Assembly: GCF_019645875.1 (NCBI RefSeq)
Contig: NZ_CP081000.1
Coordinates: 1,736,001-1,800,000, forward strand
Direction: 5' to 3'
DNA length: 64,000 nt
DNA from: Mycolicibacterium senegalense
Lineage (GTDB): Bacteria; Actinomycetota; Actinomycetes; Mycobacteriales; Mycobacteriaceae
The notes below the pieces were generated by a model, which was not told the origin of the DNA, ran no database searches, and worked only from the letters and a program-made list of their open reading frames with translations. Position 1 is the first letter of the stretch, and each line of letters begins with the position of its first letter. Position numbers and translations under genes: made by a program. Positions 14,987-23,689 of the stretch are shown here, piece after piece.

Positions 14987-16069
14987 ATGTTCACTCAAAC
15001 ATTGACCGAAGGTGTCGGCCGCAGGCTGCTGGCCGGTCCCCGAATGAGTGCGCTCGCGAACCTGCTTACCGGTCCCCATGGAGTTGACCGCTATACCGAG
15101 CTGGTCGAACCGACCTGGACCCGCGGCGACGCCCGCGCCAAGGTGACCGCAGTGCGGCGGCAGACGCCGCGCAGCGTCACGCTGACCCTGGAGCCCAACG
15201 CGGCCTTCACCGGCTTTCGGGCAGGGCAGCACATCAACCTCTCCGTCGAGATCAACGGCCGACGTCGCACCCGGTGTTATTCACCGGCCAGTGCCGAGGG
15301 TTCCGCTTCGATCGAGCTGACCATCGGCTGTCACGACAATGGCCTCGTATCGACCTACCTGTGCGACCACGCGTACACGGGAATGGTGCTCGGCCTCGAC
15401 TCCGTCGGCGGCGATTTCGTCTTGCCCGAGGTGCTGCCGCAGCGCATCCTGCTCGTTTCCGGCGGCAGTGGCATCACCCCGGTGTTGTCCATGCTGCGCA
15501 CCCTGCGTGCACAGGCGTTCACCGGCGAGATCGCCTTCCTGCACTACGCGCGCGCAGCCGAGGAGGCCTGCTACCGCAGCGAGCTCGCGGCCATGCCCGG
15601 CATCCGGGTCCTGCACGGCTACACGCGGGACGGCGCCGGTGACCTGGACGGCTACTTCGGCCCGGCGCATCTTGCGGCCGCCTTTCCCGGTGGCACGCCG
15701 GACGCGGTGTTCGTCTGCGGTCCGCCGGCCCTCGTCGACGCCGTTCGCGAACAGTGCCCCGATGCGCGCTCGGAGAGTTTCGTCCCACCCGTGTTCAGCC
15801 TTCCGGCCGAAGCCACCGGCGGCACGGTCGCCTTCACCGGCAGCGACATCGAGGTGACCGACAACGGTCAGACCATCCTCGCGCAAGCCGAGGCGGCCGG
15901 ACTCAATCCCGAGAGCGGATGCCGCATGGGTATCTGCCACAGCTGCACCCGGTTCAAGAGCCGTGGCGCAGTACGCAACCTGATCACCGGCGCGGTTTCC
16001 ACCGCCGACTGCGAAGAAATCCAGATCTGCGTCACCGCTCCCGTCGGTGACGTCGCCATAGACCTCTGA
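14987..16069 (+). CDS. NAD(P)H oxidoreductase partner of the desaturase (Rv3230c type)
   Basis: Ferredoxin-reductase-like protein of 360 aa. The FAD domain has RTRCYSPAS (RxYS motif, about 90-98). The NAD(P) domain has LLVSGGSGITPVLSML (about 155-170) and FVCGPPALVD. The C-terminal plant-type 2Fe-2S domain has CRMGICHSC and a late ICV, giving the C-X4-C-X2-C...C cluster. It should pass electrons from NAD(P)H to the membrane desaturase encoded 23 bp downstream, as Rv3230c does for DesA3. An upstream in-frame TTG at 14951 is part of the -35 box and is not used as the start. Confidence 0.92.
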   Translation: MFTQTLTEGVGRRLLAGPRMSALANLLTGPHGVDRYTELVEPTWTRGDARAKVTAVRRQTPRSVTLTLEPNAAFTGFRAGQHINLSVEINGRRRTRCYSPASAEGSASIELTIGCHDNGLVSTYLCDHAYTGMVLGLDSVGGDFVLPEVLPQRILLVSGGSGITPVLSMLRTLRAQAFTGEIAFLHYARAAEEACYRSELAAMPGIRVLHGYTRDGAGDLDGYFGPAHLAAAFPGGTPDAVFVCGPPALVDAVREQCPDARSESFVPPVFSLPAEATGGTVAFTGSDIEVTDNGQTILAQAEAAGLNPESGCRMGICHSCTRFKSRGAVRNLITGAVSTADCEEIQICVTAPVGDVAIDL

Positions 16070-16092
16070 GTTCTCTGACGAAAGGACGTGCC

Positions 16093-17235
16093 ATGTCCGA
16101 CAAGACCTACACCCTGACCCCCGAGCAGTTCGAAGAGTTCGGCCGCGAGCTCGACGCCATCCGCGAGAAGGCGGTGGCCGATCTCGGTGAGCGCGACGCC
16201 GACTACATCCGCGGAATCATCAAGATGCAGCGCAAGCTTGAGGTCGGCGGCCGTGCCCTACTGTTCCTGCCGCCGGCCTGGCCGGTCGGCACCGTGATGC
16301 TCGGCCTGTCGAAGATCCTCGACAACATGGAGATCGGCCACAACGTCATGCACGGTCAGTACGACTGGATGGGCGATCCGGCGTTACGCGGCCAGAACTT
16401 CGAGTGGGATTCGGCCTGCCCGTCCAATCAGTGGCGGCACTCGCACAACTACATGCACCACACCTACACCAACATCGTCGACATGGACCGCGACATCGGC
16501 TACGGCATCCTGCGGATGAGCGAGGACCAGAAGTGGAGCCCGTACTACCTGGGTAATCCCTTGTACGCCTTCCTGTTGATGGTGTTCTTCCAGTACGGCG
16601 TCGCGCTGCACGAGCTGGAGACCGAGCGCATCCGCTCGGGCGAGATCCGGCTGCGAGACAAGAAGGACATGCTGCGCGAGATGTGGGCCAAGGTGCGCAA
16701 GCAGACCGTCAAGGACTACGTGGCCTTCCCGCTGCTGGCCGGGCCGTTCGCGCCATTCGTGTTCGCGGGCAACATGACTGCGAACCTGATGCGTAACGTG
16801 TGGTCCTACACCATCATCTTCTGCGGGCACTTCCCCGAGGGCACGCACGAGTTCACCATCGAGGAAACCCAGAACGAGACGCGTGGCCAGTGGTACTACC
16901 GTCAGCTGCTCGGTTCGGCGAACCTGTCCGGCGGCAAGTGGTTCCACATCTTCAGTGGCAACCTGTCGTTCCAGATCGAACACCACCTGTTCCCGGACAT
17001 CCCGGCGCACCGCTACGCCGAGATCTCCGGTGAGGTCAAGGAGATCTGCCAGCGTTACGGCCTGCCCTACAACACCGGCCCGATCCACAAGCAGTTCGCC
17101 TCGGTGGTGCGCAAGATCGTCCGGCTGGCGTTCCCATGGGGCGGCAAGCCCAAGGATCCCCAGCCGCCCGTCAAGGAGCCTGCACCCGAGCCGGTTTCGC
17201 AGCCGATCTGTGAGCCGGAACTCGTCAACTGCTGA
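16093..17235 (+). CDS. desA3: Membrane acyl-CoA delta-9 desaturase (DesA3 type)
   Basis: Integral-membrane fatty acid desaturase of 380 aa, expected to make oleate from stearoyl-CoA. The three di-iron histidine boxes are present: HNVMH (83-87), HNYMHH (118-123) and IEHHLFPDIPAHRY near 300. Hydrophobic stretches lie near 55-75, 150-170 and 215-240. The C-terminal tail is Pro-rich (PPVKEPAPEPVSQP). GAAAGGA lies 8 nt before the ATG. It is co-transcribed with the reductase and under the divergent TetR. The 3' end overlaps the convergent GNAT gene by 11 bp. Confidence 0.93.
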   Translation: MSDKTYTLTPEQFEEFGRELDAIREKAVADLGERDADYIRGIIKMQRKLEVGGRALLFLPPAWPVGTVMLGLSKILDNMEIGHNVMHGQYDWMGDPALRGQNFEWDSACPSNQWRHSHNYMHHTYTNIVDMDRDIGYGILRMSEDQKWSPYYLGNPLYAFLLMVFFQYGVALHELETERIRSGEIRLRDKKDMLREMWAKVRKQTVKDYVAFPLLAGPFAPFVFAGNMTANLMRNVWSYTIIFCGHFPEGTHEFTIEETQNETRGQWYYRQLLGSANLSGGKWFHIFSGNLSFQIEHHLFPDIPAHRYAEISGEVKEICQRYGLPYNTGPIHKQFASVVRKIVRLAFPWGGKPKDPQPPVKEPAPEPVSQPICEPELVNC

Positions 17236-17740
17236 CCGGAAGGCTGCACTGCAGCAGCACGGTGTCCAGCCATCGTCCGTGCTTGTAGCCCACCGCGCGC
17301 AGTCGCCCGGCCTCGACGAAGCCGTGCTTACGATGCAGCGCCAGCGACGCCGCCGCCTCGTCGGTGTCCACCACCACGGCGATGACCTCGCGGATGTCTG
17401 CTACAGCGCAGCCGTCCAGAAGTCCTTGCAGCAGCAGGGTTCCGATGCCACGGCCGGCAACCTGGGGTGCGAGGTAGATGGAGTTCTCCACGGTGTGCCG
17501 GTAGGCCGGACGCAATTTCCACGGCGAACAGTAGGCGTAGCCAACAATCTGACCGTCGAGTGTGGCGGTCAGGAACGGCAATTCGCGTTCGCGGGCGGTC
17601 GATAGGCGATGTTCCCATTCCTCGCGATGCGGTGGGATCAGCTCGAACGTGGCCACCCCGGTCTCGACGTGGTGGGCGTAGATGGCGCTGATCGCATCGA
17701 GGTCGTCCGGTGAGGTAACGCGGACGACGGTGTTGGTCAT
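17225..17740 (-). CDS. GNAT acetyltransferase, phosphinothricin-acetyltransferase-like
   Basis: GNAT-fold acetyltransferase of 171 aa similar to the PAT/bar group, which N-acetylates phosphinothricin or methionine sulfoximine/sulfone. Features are DLDAISAIYAHHVETGVATFE (N-terminal substrate side), GYAYCSPWKLRPAYRHTVENSIYL, and the acetyl-CoA pyrophosphate loop VAGRGIGTLLL (about 94-104), then LHRKHGFVEAG. TAGGGT sits 6 nt upstream of the ATG, with no Shine-Dalgarno. The native substrate is unknown; housekeeping amino-acid analogues are plausible. Confidence 0.88.
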   Translation of the reverse strand: MTNTVVRVTSPDDLDAISAIYAHHVETGVATFELIPPHREEWEHRLSTARERELPFLTATLDGQIVGYAYCSPWKLRPAYRHTVENSIYLAPQVAGRGIGTLLLQGLLDGCAVADIREVIAVVVDTDEAAASLALHRKHGFVEAGRLRAVGYKHGRWLDTVLLQCSLPVSS

Positions 17741-17856
17741 GTTTTCACCCTAAGCTGGCGCTCAGTTGAGCTACGTCGAAGGCGCGATCGAATCCGGCCT
17801 CCGCGTGGCGTAGGAGGTCGCCCGGCGCTGGCCGTGACAGCGGGCTAGCGGGCGGT

Positions 17857-19338
17857 TCAGAAGGGTGGGGGTGGTTCGTATTGTTCGGCGAGCCAGGCTT
17901 GGTATTGGCGTTCGGTTTCGAGGTCGTTGTTGAGTTCGGCGCGTAGGCGTCGTTCTTCGTTGATGCGGTCTTGGCGGTCTTGTTCGCGGGTTTGTGAGCG
18001 TTTGGGCATCTTGGCGGCGCGGGTGGGATCGGTGTTCGGCGCCGGCGGCGCCGGGAGGTCCAGGTCCCCGGTCGGGTGGGCCAGGTCGGGAAACATTGCC
18101 GCACCGTGGGGTTCGGTGAGGTAGGTGTGGCCGGTGGGTGTGGTGATTTCGACGGTGCCATCAGGAAATTGGCGGTCTGACCAGCCGGGGCAGAACGTTT
18201 TGATCAAATGATGTGCCCGGCAGTAGAGCTTGGTGTTGGACGGATGCGTCGGACCCGCCGGCCAGGGCGCGGTGTGGTCGATGTCGCAGCGCGCCACCGG
18301 GGCGTCACAACCGGGGAACCGGCAGGTCAGATCCCGCCAGCGGATGAACTCCGACAACGCCACCGACGGGCGATACCCAGGCTCGGCACCCTCGGCGGGC
18401 TCGGGCGCCGCAGGCTGGTCGCCGGTGTCGCTGGGCGGGGCAGGTACCCGCAGGGGTTTGATCGTGGCGCGACCGGCCAGGTTGCGCACTGATTCGGCGG
18501 GCAGGATCCCATACCCGGGCAGATACCCCGGGGCATCGGAGGTGCCGTCGACGGTGGCGCGTTGGGCCAACACATGCACCACAGCCGCATTGGCCGCCGC
18601 CCGTTTCTGCGCGGCCGGGCAGTCATCGCGACCACAGCGGCAGACCAGATGCGCTTCCAACCTGGCGAGCGGGCCGATCGCCTCAGCGCGGCGCCGTTCC
18701 CGGCTGCGCGGATCATGCTCACACACGGTGTCGGCGATCGCATCCAATCGTTGATCCAATGCCACAGCGTCTTCGGCGTCCACATTCGCCCAGATCGTGG
18801 CCGCACCCGGGCGGCCCGGATCAACCTGCACGAACCGGTCTTGGGCCAAATCCGGGGGCACCCGCACCCCGTTGGGGTCGTGTTGGGCGATCCAGTGATC
18901 GATCCGATCGCGTAGCTGCCGCTCAGAAAACCGCATCCACCGATGCGCCCGGCCGGCCAACTCGGCATCCAACGCGGCCCACACCGATTCGTCGACGATG
19001 CCGGTGCGGGCGATGATCATCCGCACCACCCGATAGTCGATGTCGCCGACGGCGAACCGGGCCGCCACTTGCGGCAGTTTGTCGCGTAGTACCCGGGCAT
19101 GCTGAACCTGGGTGCCGGCGCGGCCGCGGGCGATCCGCATCGCCGCCGACACCTCGGCGCACACCTCTTCGTAGGGGTCGGTGCGCCACAAAATCGAGTC
19201 GATCAGCTCCTGTTCGCGCAGCGTGTCCAGGGCTGCGATCGCGGCCAGCCGAGCAGCGATCGCCACCGACTCCGCCCGCGCGGCAGCGCTGATCTGATCG
19301 ATCAACGCCACATCAGACTCGGACCCCTCTTCGAACAC
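17857..19338 (-). CDS. DUF222/HNH endonuclease, 13E12 repeat family
   Basis: Protein of about 493 aa belonging to the actinobacterial DUF222-HNH (REP13E12) family. The helical DUF222 part covers about 1-310. The HNH nuclease domain at about 340-385 has CRFPGCDAPVARCDIDH, WPAGPTHPSN and YCRAHHLIKT. The tail is acidic/basic and Pro-rich, with a coiled-coil-like end. The frame extends to 19368, but the GTG at 19338 is chosen because a perfect SOS box (19331-19346) covers it, with CATAAT 7 nt upstream. M. tuberculosis 13E12 genes are known to include LexA-controlled members. DNA target unknown; often linked to mobile or repeat DNA. Confidence 0.87.
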   Translation of the reverse strand: MFEEGSESDVALIDQISAAARAESVAIAARLAAIAALDTLREQELIDSILWRTDPYEEVCAEVSAAMRIARGRAGTQVQHARVLRDKLPQVAARFAVGDIDYRVVRMIIARTGIVDESVWAALDAELAGRAHRWMRFSERQLRDRIDHWIAQHDPNGVRVPPDLAQDRFVQVDPGRPGAATIWANVDAEDAVALDQRLDAIADTVCEHDPRSRERRRAEAIGPLARLEAHLVCRCGRDDCPAAQKRAAANAAVVHVLAQRATVDGTSDAPGYLPGYGILPAESVRNLAGRATIKPLRVPAPPSDTGDQPAAPEPAEGAEPGYRPSVALSEFIRWRDLTCRFPGCDAPVARCDIDHTAPWPAGPTHPSNTKLYCRAHHLIKTFCPGWSDRQFPDGTVEITTPTGHTYLTEPHGAAMFPDLAHPTGDLDLPAPPAPNTDPTRAAKMPKRSQTREQDRQDRINEERRLRAELNNDLETERQYQAWLAEQYEPPPPF

Positions 19339-19346
19339 ATGTTCGA
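19331..19346. promoter_or_regulatory. Perfect mycobacterial SOS (LexA) box
   Basis: TCGAAC-ACAT-GTTCGA matches the mycobacterial LexA consensus TCGAAC(N4)GTTCGA at all 12 fixed positions. It overlaps the probable GTG start and leaderless transcription start of the DUF222/HNH gene, where bound LexA would block RNA polymerase. Confidence 0.85.
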
Positions 19347-19406
19347 TTATGCCACGACCTGGGGACACGCAACAGTGTCAAGCCTCAGGGCATCGCCTGG
19401 CTGTGG

Positions 19407-19895
19407 CTAAGCGTTCAGCGCCCGCCGCCAGGCATCCAGCTTGTCTTCGTAGCGCATGGTCTGCGCGGGGCTGCTCGAGGGCACCCGCACGCTGGGAAGC
19501 GGAGGAGTGCCCACCAGGCGTCGATAGTTGGTCTCGGCGGCAGCCCCATTGAAAACCAGCTGGCGCAGCGTGGGGTGTGCGGTGAACAATGCGTCAAAGT
19601 CATTGGGCACCATGCTGTCGCGCTCTACTGCGGAGTCGAGGCTGCCCACCCTGCGGCACGACCGCAGTACGTCCCACACCGCGACGTGGTGGGCGCACAG
19701 CTGCGCCACTCGTTCCGGGTAGGGCGCGTCGGCACTGAATCCGAAGAGTGCGCCGGTGATGCGCCAGAACGCGTTTCGCGGATTCCCGTAGTACTGGCCT
19801 GACGCCAGCGACATGGCGCTGGGCATGTTGCCCAGGATCAGCACCTCGGGCTCGTCGCCGATGATGGGCGTCAGCCCGTGCAGCAGGCCCGTCAC
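19407..19895 (-). CDS. Mug/HDG-type DNA glycosylase
   Basis: Uracil-DNA-glycosylase superfamily protein of 162 aa, closest to the family-6 hypoxanthine (deoxyinosine) glycosylases. Motif A reads LGNMPSAMSLASGQYYGNPRNAFW (about 21-44), with the family PS and the YYGNPRNAFW aromatic/Asn segment. A later region VPSSSPAQTM takes the minor-groove loop position. It would excise deaminated purines or uracil in base-excision repair. It overlaps the upstream deacetylase by 4 bp and lies 69 bp upstream of the SOS-regulated HNH gene on the same strand. The substrate is inferred from family only. Confidence 0.85.
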   Translation of the reverse strand: MTGLLHGLTPIIGDEPEVLILGNMPSAMSLASGQYYGNPRNAFWRITGALFGFSADAPYPERVAQLCAHHVAVWDVLRSCRRVGSLDSAVERDSMVPNDFDALFTAHPTLRQLVFNGAAAETNYRRLVGTPPLPSVRVPSSSPAQTMRYEDKLDAWRRALNA

Positions 19896-20593
19896 GGAGT
19901 GGCCAGCAGTTCGGATACGGTGACGAATCGATAACCTGCCGTGCGTAATTCGCCGATAATGCGAGGCACGGCCGCCCGGGAGGCGTCGCGGCTGTCGTAC
20001 ATCGCGTGCAGCAGGATGATGGACCCCGGCCGTACTCTCGAGACTGTGTCGGCGACTATCGCGTCGGCGTTCGCGCCAGCGGCGGAATCGGGTTCGACGT
20101 CCCAGGTGACCATTGTCCGATCGTGGGCGGCGAGGTATCGCGGCAGGGCCCAGAACTTCTTCCCGTAGGGCGGGCGGAACGTTATCGCGCCCTGATAACC
20201 GGTGGCCCGGATCGCGGAATCGGTTCGTTCGATCTCGTCGGCGACGGTGTCTCGTGAGATCAGCACCATCCGCCGATGCGAGTAGCTGTGATTGCCGATC
20301 TCGTGGCCGGCGGCGGCAATCGCGGCGCCGTACTGGGGCGCGGCCGTCAATTCCGCGCCCGTGAGGTAGAAGGTCGCTCGAACCTTGGCGTCGTCGAGCG
20401 TCCGTAGCACCTCGGGGGTGTACCTGGTAGGACCGTCGTCAAAGGTGAGCGCGACGACCTTGGCGGAAGTCTCTACCCGGTGCACGAGGTGACCGGCGAG
20501 CGTGAAGCTGCGTGAGTTCATCACCCAATAGCCCGCGGCGAGTGCGGTCACCGCCGCGATCAGCAGGACTCCCAAACGCCACACCCATCGCAC
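19892..20593 (-). CDS. NodB-type polysaccharide deacetylase, membrane-anchored
   Basis: Carbohydrate esterase family 4 deacetylase of about 233 aa from the GTG at 20593. One N-terminal membrane anchor (about residues 4-24, LGVLLIAAVTALAAGYWV) is followed by the NodB domain: TFDDGP (motif 1, with the catalytic and metal Asp), HSYSH (motif 2, metal His), FRPPYG (motif 3), TWDVEPDS (motif 4) and ILLHAM (motif 5). It would remove N-acetyl groups from peptidoglycan or another envelope glycan. GTG starts at 20617 and an ATG at 20641 are alternatives; the latter lies inside a strong hairpin and is disfavoured. Confidence 0.87.
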   Translation of the reverse strand: MRWVWRLGVLLIAAVTALAAGYWVMNSRSFTLAGHLVHRVETSAKVVALTFDDGPTRYTPEVLRTLDDAKVRATFYLTGAELTAAPQYGAAIAAAGHEIGNHSYSHRRMVLISRDTVADEIERTDSAIRATGYQGAITFRPPYGKKFWALPRYLAAHDRTMVTWDVEPDSAAGANADAIVADTVSRVRPGSIILLHAMYDSRDASRAAVPRIIGELRTAGYRFVTVSELLATP

Positions 20594-20624
20594 TACTGCT
20601 GTATACCAAGGCCGCACACACGCG

Positions 20625-20666
20625 GGCGCCCCGAACGGCATGTGGGGGACTCACGTTCGGGGCGCC
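20625..20666. terminator. Strong hairpin, probable terminator
   Basis: Perfect 13-bp arms GGCGCCCCGAACG (20625-20637) and CGTTCGGGGCGCC (20654-20666) with a 16-nt loop. It lies just 3' of the flavin monooxygenase gene. There is no U-tract, which is common for mycobacterial intrinsic terminators. It also argues for a deacetylase start downstream of it. Confidence 0.6.
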
Positions 20667-20679
20667 ATGTCGTGGGTCG

Positions 20680-22509
20680 TCAGCTCAGGTGATGGACCTC
20701 CTGCAGTCCGTACACCGGCGTCGCCAGGCCCTCGTAGCGGGCCTTGAGCTGCAACGCCAGATACAGCGAATAATGCCGGGATTGGTGCAGGTTGCCGCCG
20801 TGCAGCCACAGGTTGGGCTGCTGGGTGGGCTTCCACATGTTGCGCTGTTCGCCCTCCCACGGCCCGGGATCCTTGGTGGTGCCAGAGCCGAGGCCCCACA
20901 CCTTGCCGATCCGATCGGCGATTTCCTGGCTGATCAGGTCGGCCGCCCAACCGTTCATCGAGCCGAAACCGGTGGCGTACACCACCACATCGGCGGGCAG
21001 TTCGGTGCCGTCGGCCAGCACTACCGAGTTCTCGGTCAGCCGGTCCACCTCGCCGTGTGCGAGTTTGATACTGCCGTCGGCGATCAACTCGCACGCGCCG
21101 ACGTCGATGTAGTAGCCCGAGCCGCGCCGCAGATACTTCATGAACAGGCCGGAATCGTCGTCACCGAAGTCCAGATCGAATCCGGCGGCTTCCAATCGGG
21201 CATAGAAGTCCTTGTCGCGCTGCCGGATCGCGTCGTAGATAGGCCGCTGGAAGTCGGCCATGATGCGGTACGGCAGCGATGCGAAGGTGAGATCGGCCTT
21301 CTCGGTGGTCATTCCCGCCGCGACGGCCCGCTCCGAGTACAGGTCACCAAGGCCCAGCTCCATGAGCGAATCCGATTTCACGACGTGGGTTGACGAGCGC
21401 TGCACCATGGTGACGTCGACGTAGTTCTCGTACAACGCTTTACAGATGTCGTGAGCGGAGTTGTTGGAGCCGATCACTACCACTCGCTTACCCACGTACT
21501 TGTCCGGCCCCGGGTGATGGCTGGAGTGGTGCTGGTCGCCGCGGAACAGTTCCTGGCCCGGGAGCGTCGGGATGCTGGGCTTACCCGACATTCCCGTCGC
21601 GAGCACCAGCTGTACCGGGCGCAGCGTCACCGGCTCGCCGTTGCGGTTCACCTCGACGGTCCACCGCTGTTCGTCTTCGTCGTAGGCCGCCGAAAGGCAA
21701 GTGGTCGAACTCCAGTACGGCACTTCCATCACCCGGGTGTAGAACTCCAGCCAGTCGCCGATCTTGTCTTTCGGCGCGAACACGGGCCAGTTGGCCGGGA
21801 ACGGCAGATAAGGCAAATGGTCGTACCACACCGGATCGTGCAGGCACAGCGACTTGTAGCGCTTGCGCCACTGGTCGCCGGGGCGTTCGTGTTGGTCGAC
21901 GACGATGGCGGGCACACCGAGCTGGCGGAGCCGGGCGCCCAGGGCGATACCGCCCTGGCCACCGCCGATCACCACGATGTAGGGCTGCTCGGTGTAGCCC
22001 AGTGTCAGATCTTCGTCGAGGCGCTTCTCGGCCCACGACCGTCGGTCCGGATCGGAGCCGTGCACCGCACCCAGCGGCCGGGTCGCGCCCTTGCGCTCTT
22101 CGTGACCCTTGAGTTCCTGCAGGGTGGTCAGCAAGGTCCAGCCCAGTTCGTCGCGCAGCCGCAGATGTCCCTTGCCGCGGCCGACCGCCGTCTCGAATTC
22201 GATGAACGCCGAGGTGACGACGTGGTCTCCGTCGAATTCCTCGGTCGGGGTTTCCGAGGTCCGGAAGCCGGACGGGTCGGTGTCGTGCAGCCGTGCGGTC
22301 AGCATGTCGGCGATGCCGTCCCGACCTTCGACGGTCTTGAGGTTCCAGGTGAAGGCGACCAGGTCACGCCAGAAGCTGTCGGTCGCGAACTTTCCGGCGA
22401 CGCGCTCGATGTCGCGGTCGGCCAGTGCGGATTCGAAATCGGCCAGCCAGGCATCCACCCGTTCTTGTGGTGACAGTGTGGCCAGCGGTGCGGCGGTGGT
22501 CTGCGTCAT
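20680..22509 (-). CDS. Flavin-containing monooxygenase with N-terminal SnoaL-like domain
   Basis: Protein of 609 aa. An NTF2/SnoaL-like domain occupies about residues 10-140. A class-B flavin monooxygenase follows, with the FAD motif VVIGGGQGGIALGARL near 180-195, the GDQWRKRYKSLCLHDP substrate-side segment, the NADPH motif VVIGSNNSAHDIC near 365, and YATGFGSMNGW near 540. It is predicted to add oxygen to a carbonyl or heteroatom substrate. The ATG at 22509 is chosen; the extension to 22578 runs into the divergent promoter. It is divergent from a butanediol-type dehydrogenase, so a ketone or diol route is possible. Confidence 0.88.
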   Translation of the reverse strand: MTQTTAAPLATLSPQERVDAWLADFESALADRDIERVAGKFATDSFWRDLVAFTWNLKTVEGRDGIADMLTARLHDTDPSGFRTSETPTEEFDGDHVVTSAFIEFETAVGRGKGHLRLRDELGWTLLTTLQELKGHEERKGATRPLGAVHGSDPDRRSWAEKRLDEDLTLGYTEQPYIVVIGGGQGGIALGARLRQLGVPAIVVDQHERPGDQWRKRYKSLCLHDPVWYDHLPYLPFPANWPVFAPKDKIGDWLEFYTRVMEVPYWSSTTCLSAAYDEDEQRWTVEVNRNGEPVTLRPVQLVLATGMSGKPSIPTLPGQELFRGDQHHSSHHPGPDKYVGKRVVVIGSNNSAHDICKALYENYVDVTMVQRSSTHVVKSDSLMELGLGDLYSERAVAAGMTTEKADLTFASLPYRIMADFQRPIYDAIRQRDKDFYARLEAAGFDLDFGDDDSGLFMKYLRRGSGYYIDVGACELIADGSIKLAHGEVDRLTENSVVLADGTELPADVVVYATGFGSMNGWAADLISQEIADRIGKVWGLGSGTTKDPGPWEGEQRNMWKPTQQPNLWLHGGNLHQSRHYSLYLALQLKARYEGLATPVYGLQEVHHLS

Positions 22510-22543
22510 GTGGCCCAGCCCACACCGTGTCAAACGCCGCAAC

Positions 22544-22569
22544 AAGGGTTGCACGGGGTTGCAACCCTT
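22544..22569. promoter_or_regulatory. Palindrome in monooxygenase/dehydrogenase intergenic region
   Basis: Perfect 10-bp arms AAGGGTTGCA (22544-22553) and TGCAACCCTT (22560-22569) with a 6-nt spacer, between two divergent start codons. It is a candidate operator for the GAF regulator encoded just downstream. Confidence 0.55.
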
Positions 22570-22603
22570 CCGGCGCACCCGGTCGAGGGCCTAGAACGTC
22601 CCT

Positions 22604-23665
22604 ATGAAAGCAGCCGTGTACTACGGACCGAACAAAGTCGAAGTCGCCGATGTCCCAGAACCCGACCCCGCCCCGGGTACCGTCAAGATCAAGGTGGGCT
22701 TCAACGGGATCTGTGGCACTGACCTGCATGAATACTATGCCGGTCCGATCTTCGTGCCGACCGGACCGCACCCTCTGACCGGCCGGCAGTTGCCGCTGAC
22801 CATGGGGCACGAATTCTCCGGAACCATCACCGAGATCGGTGCGGGCGTCACCGACTATGCCCCGGGCGACCGCGTCGCGATCGAGCCGATCTACCGGTGC
22901 GGGCACTGCGGGCCGTGCCGGGCCGGCACCTACAACATCTGCCGTCAGATCGGCTTCCACGGCCTGATGTCCGACGGTGGCATGGCCGAATACACCGTGG
23001 TGCCGACGGACATGCTGCACCGGCTTCCCGACAACGTCTCGCTGGAACTCGGCGCACTGGTCGAGCCCATGGCGGTGGCCTATCACGCCGCCACGCTCGG
23101 TGAGGTCGGTCCGCTGCACACGGCCGTGATCTTCGGGGCCGGGCCGATCGGCATCGGTCTGTGGTTCGCGTTGCGCGGCAAGGGGCTTGACGACGTTTTC
23201 GTGGTGGAACCTTCGCCCACCCGCAGGACTGCGATCGAGGCGCTCGGTGCCAGGACCTTGGACCCGACCACCACCGACGTGCCGGAGTTAATCGTCGACC
23301 ACACCGATGGACGGGGCGCCGACGCAGCCTTCGATGCCGCCGGCGTGGCCCCGGCGATCGCGGCGGCCACGGCCTGCGTCGGTGCCCGCAAGCCCACCGT
23401 CAGCGTGGCGATCTACGAGAAACCGTTGGCGACACCGTTGCTCAATCTGGTGATGAACGAGTCCAGGATCCAGGGTTCGCTGTGCTACACGTCGGCGGAT
23501 TTCGAGGCGGTCATCGATCTCATGGCGCAGGGTAGGTACGACACGACGGGATGGGTCACCCCGATCGCGCTCGACGACGTGATCGACGAGGGATTCGAAG
23601 CCCTGCACGCGGGCGAGAAGATGAAGGTGCTGGTCGATCCGACGGGGGTGCCGATTGGCGTCTAG
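22604..23665 (+). CDS. Zinc-dependent 2,3-butanediol-type dehydrogenase
   Basis: Medium-chain zinc alcohol dehydrogenase of 353 aa, closest to (R,R)-2,3-butanediol/acetoin and sorbitol dehydrogenases. Catalytic zinc site: Cys37 in GICGTDLHEY, His and Glu in MGHEFSG near 66. Structural zinc: CGHCGPCRAGTYNIC (four Cys near 100-114). The cofactor fold has FGAGPIGIGLW near 180. TAGAAC lies 6 nt upstream of the ATG (possibly leaderless). It is followed 24 bp later by a GAF regulator on the same strand. The exact alcohol is not known. Confidence 0.9.
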   Translation: MKAAVYYGPNKVEVADVPEPDPAPGTVKIKVGFNGICGTDLHEYYAGPIFVPTGPHPLTGRQLPLTMGHEFSGTITEIGAGVTDYAPGDRVAIEPIYRCGHCGPCRAGTYNICRQIGFHGLMSDGGMAEYTVVPTDMLHRLPDNVSLELGALVEPMAVAYHAATLGEVGPLHTAVIFGAGPIGIGLWFALRGKGLDDVFVVEPSPTRRTAIEALGARTLDPTTTDVPELIVDHTDGRGADAAFDAAGVAPAIAAATACVGARKPTVSVAIYEKPLATPLLNLVMNESRIQGSLCYTSADFEAVIDLMAQGRYDTTGWVTPIALDDVIDEGFEALHAGEKMKVLVDPTGVPIGV

Positions 23666-23689
23666 ATGTGATGTGGAGCACAATCGGCG

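Noticed and set aside
17745..17857. Peptide-like stretch LLRHAEAGFDRAFDVAQLSA on the minus strand between GNAT and HNH genes
   Set aside because: It looks protein-like but has no start, no motif and most of its frame is a shadow of the HNH gene; at best a gene fragment.
20512..22473. Long plus-strand open frames opposite the monooxygenase gene
   Set aside because: They are shadow frames of the minus-strand gene, with no motif and an improbable composition.
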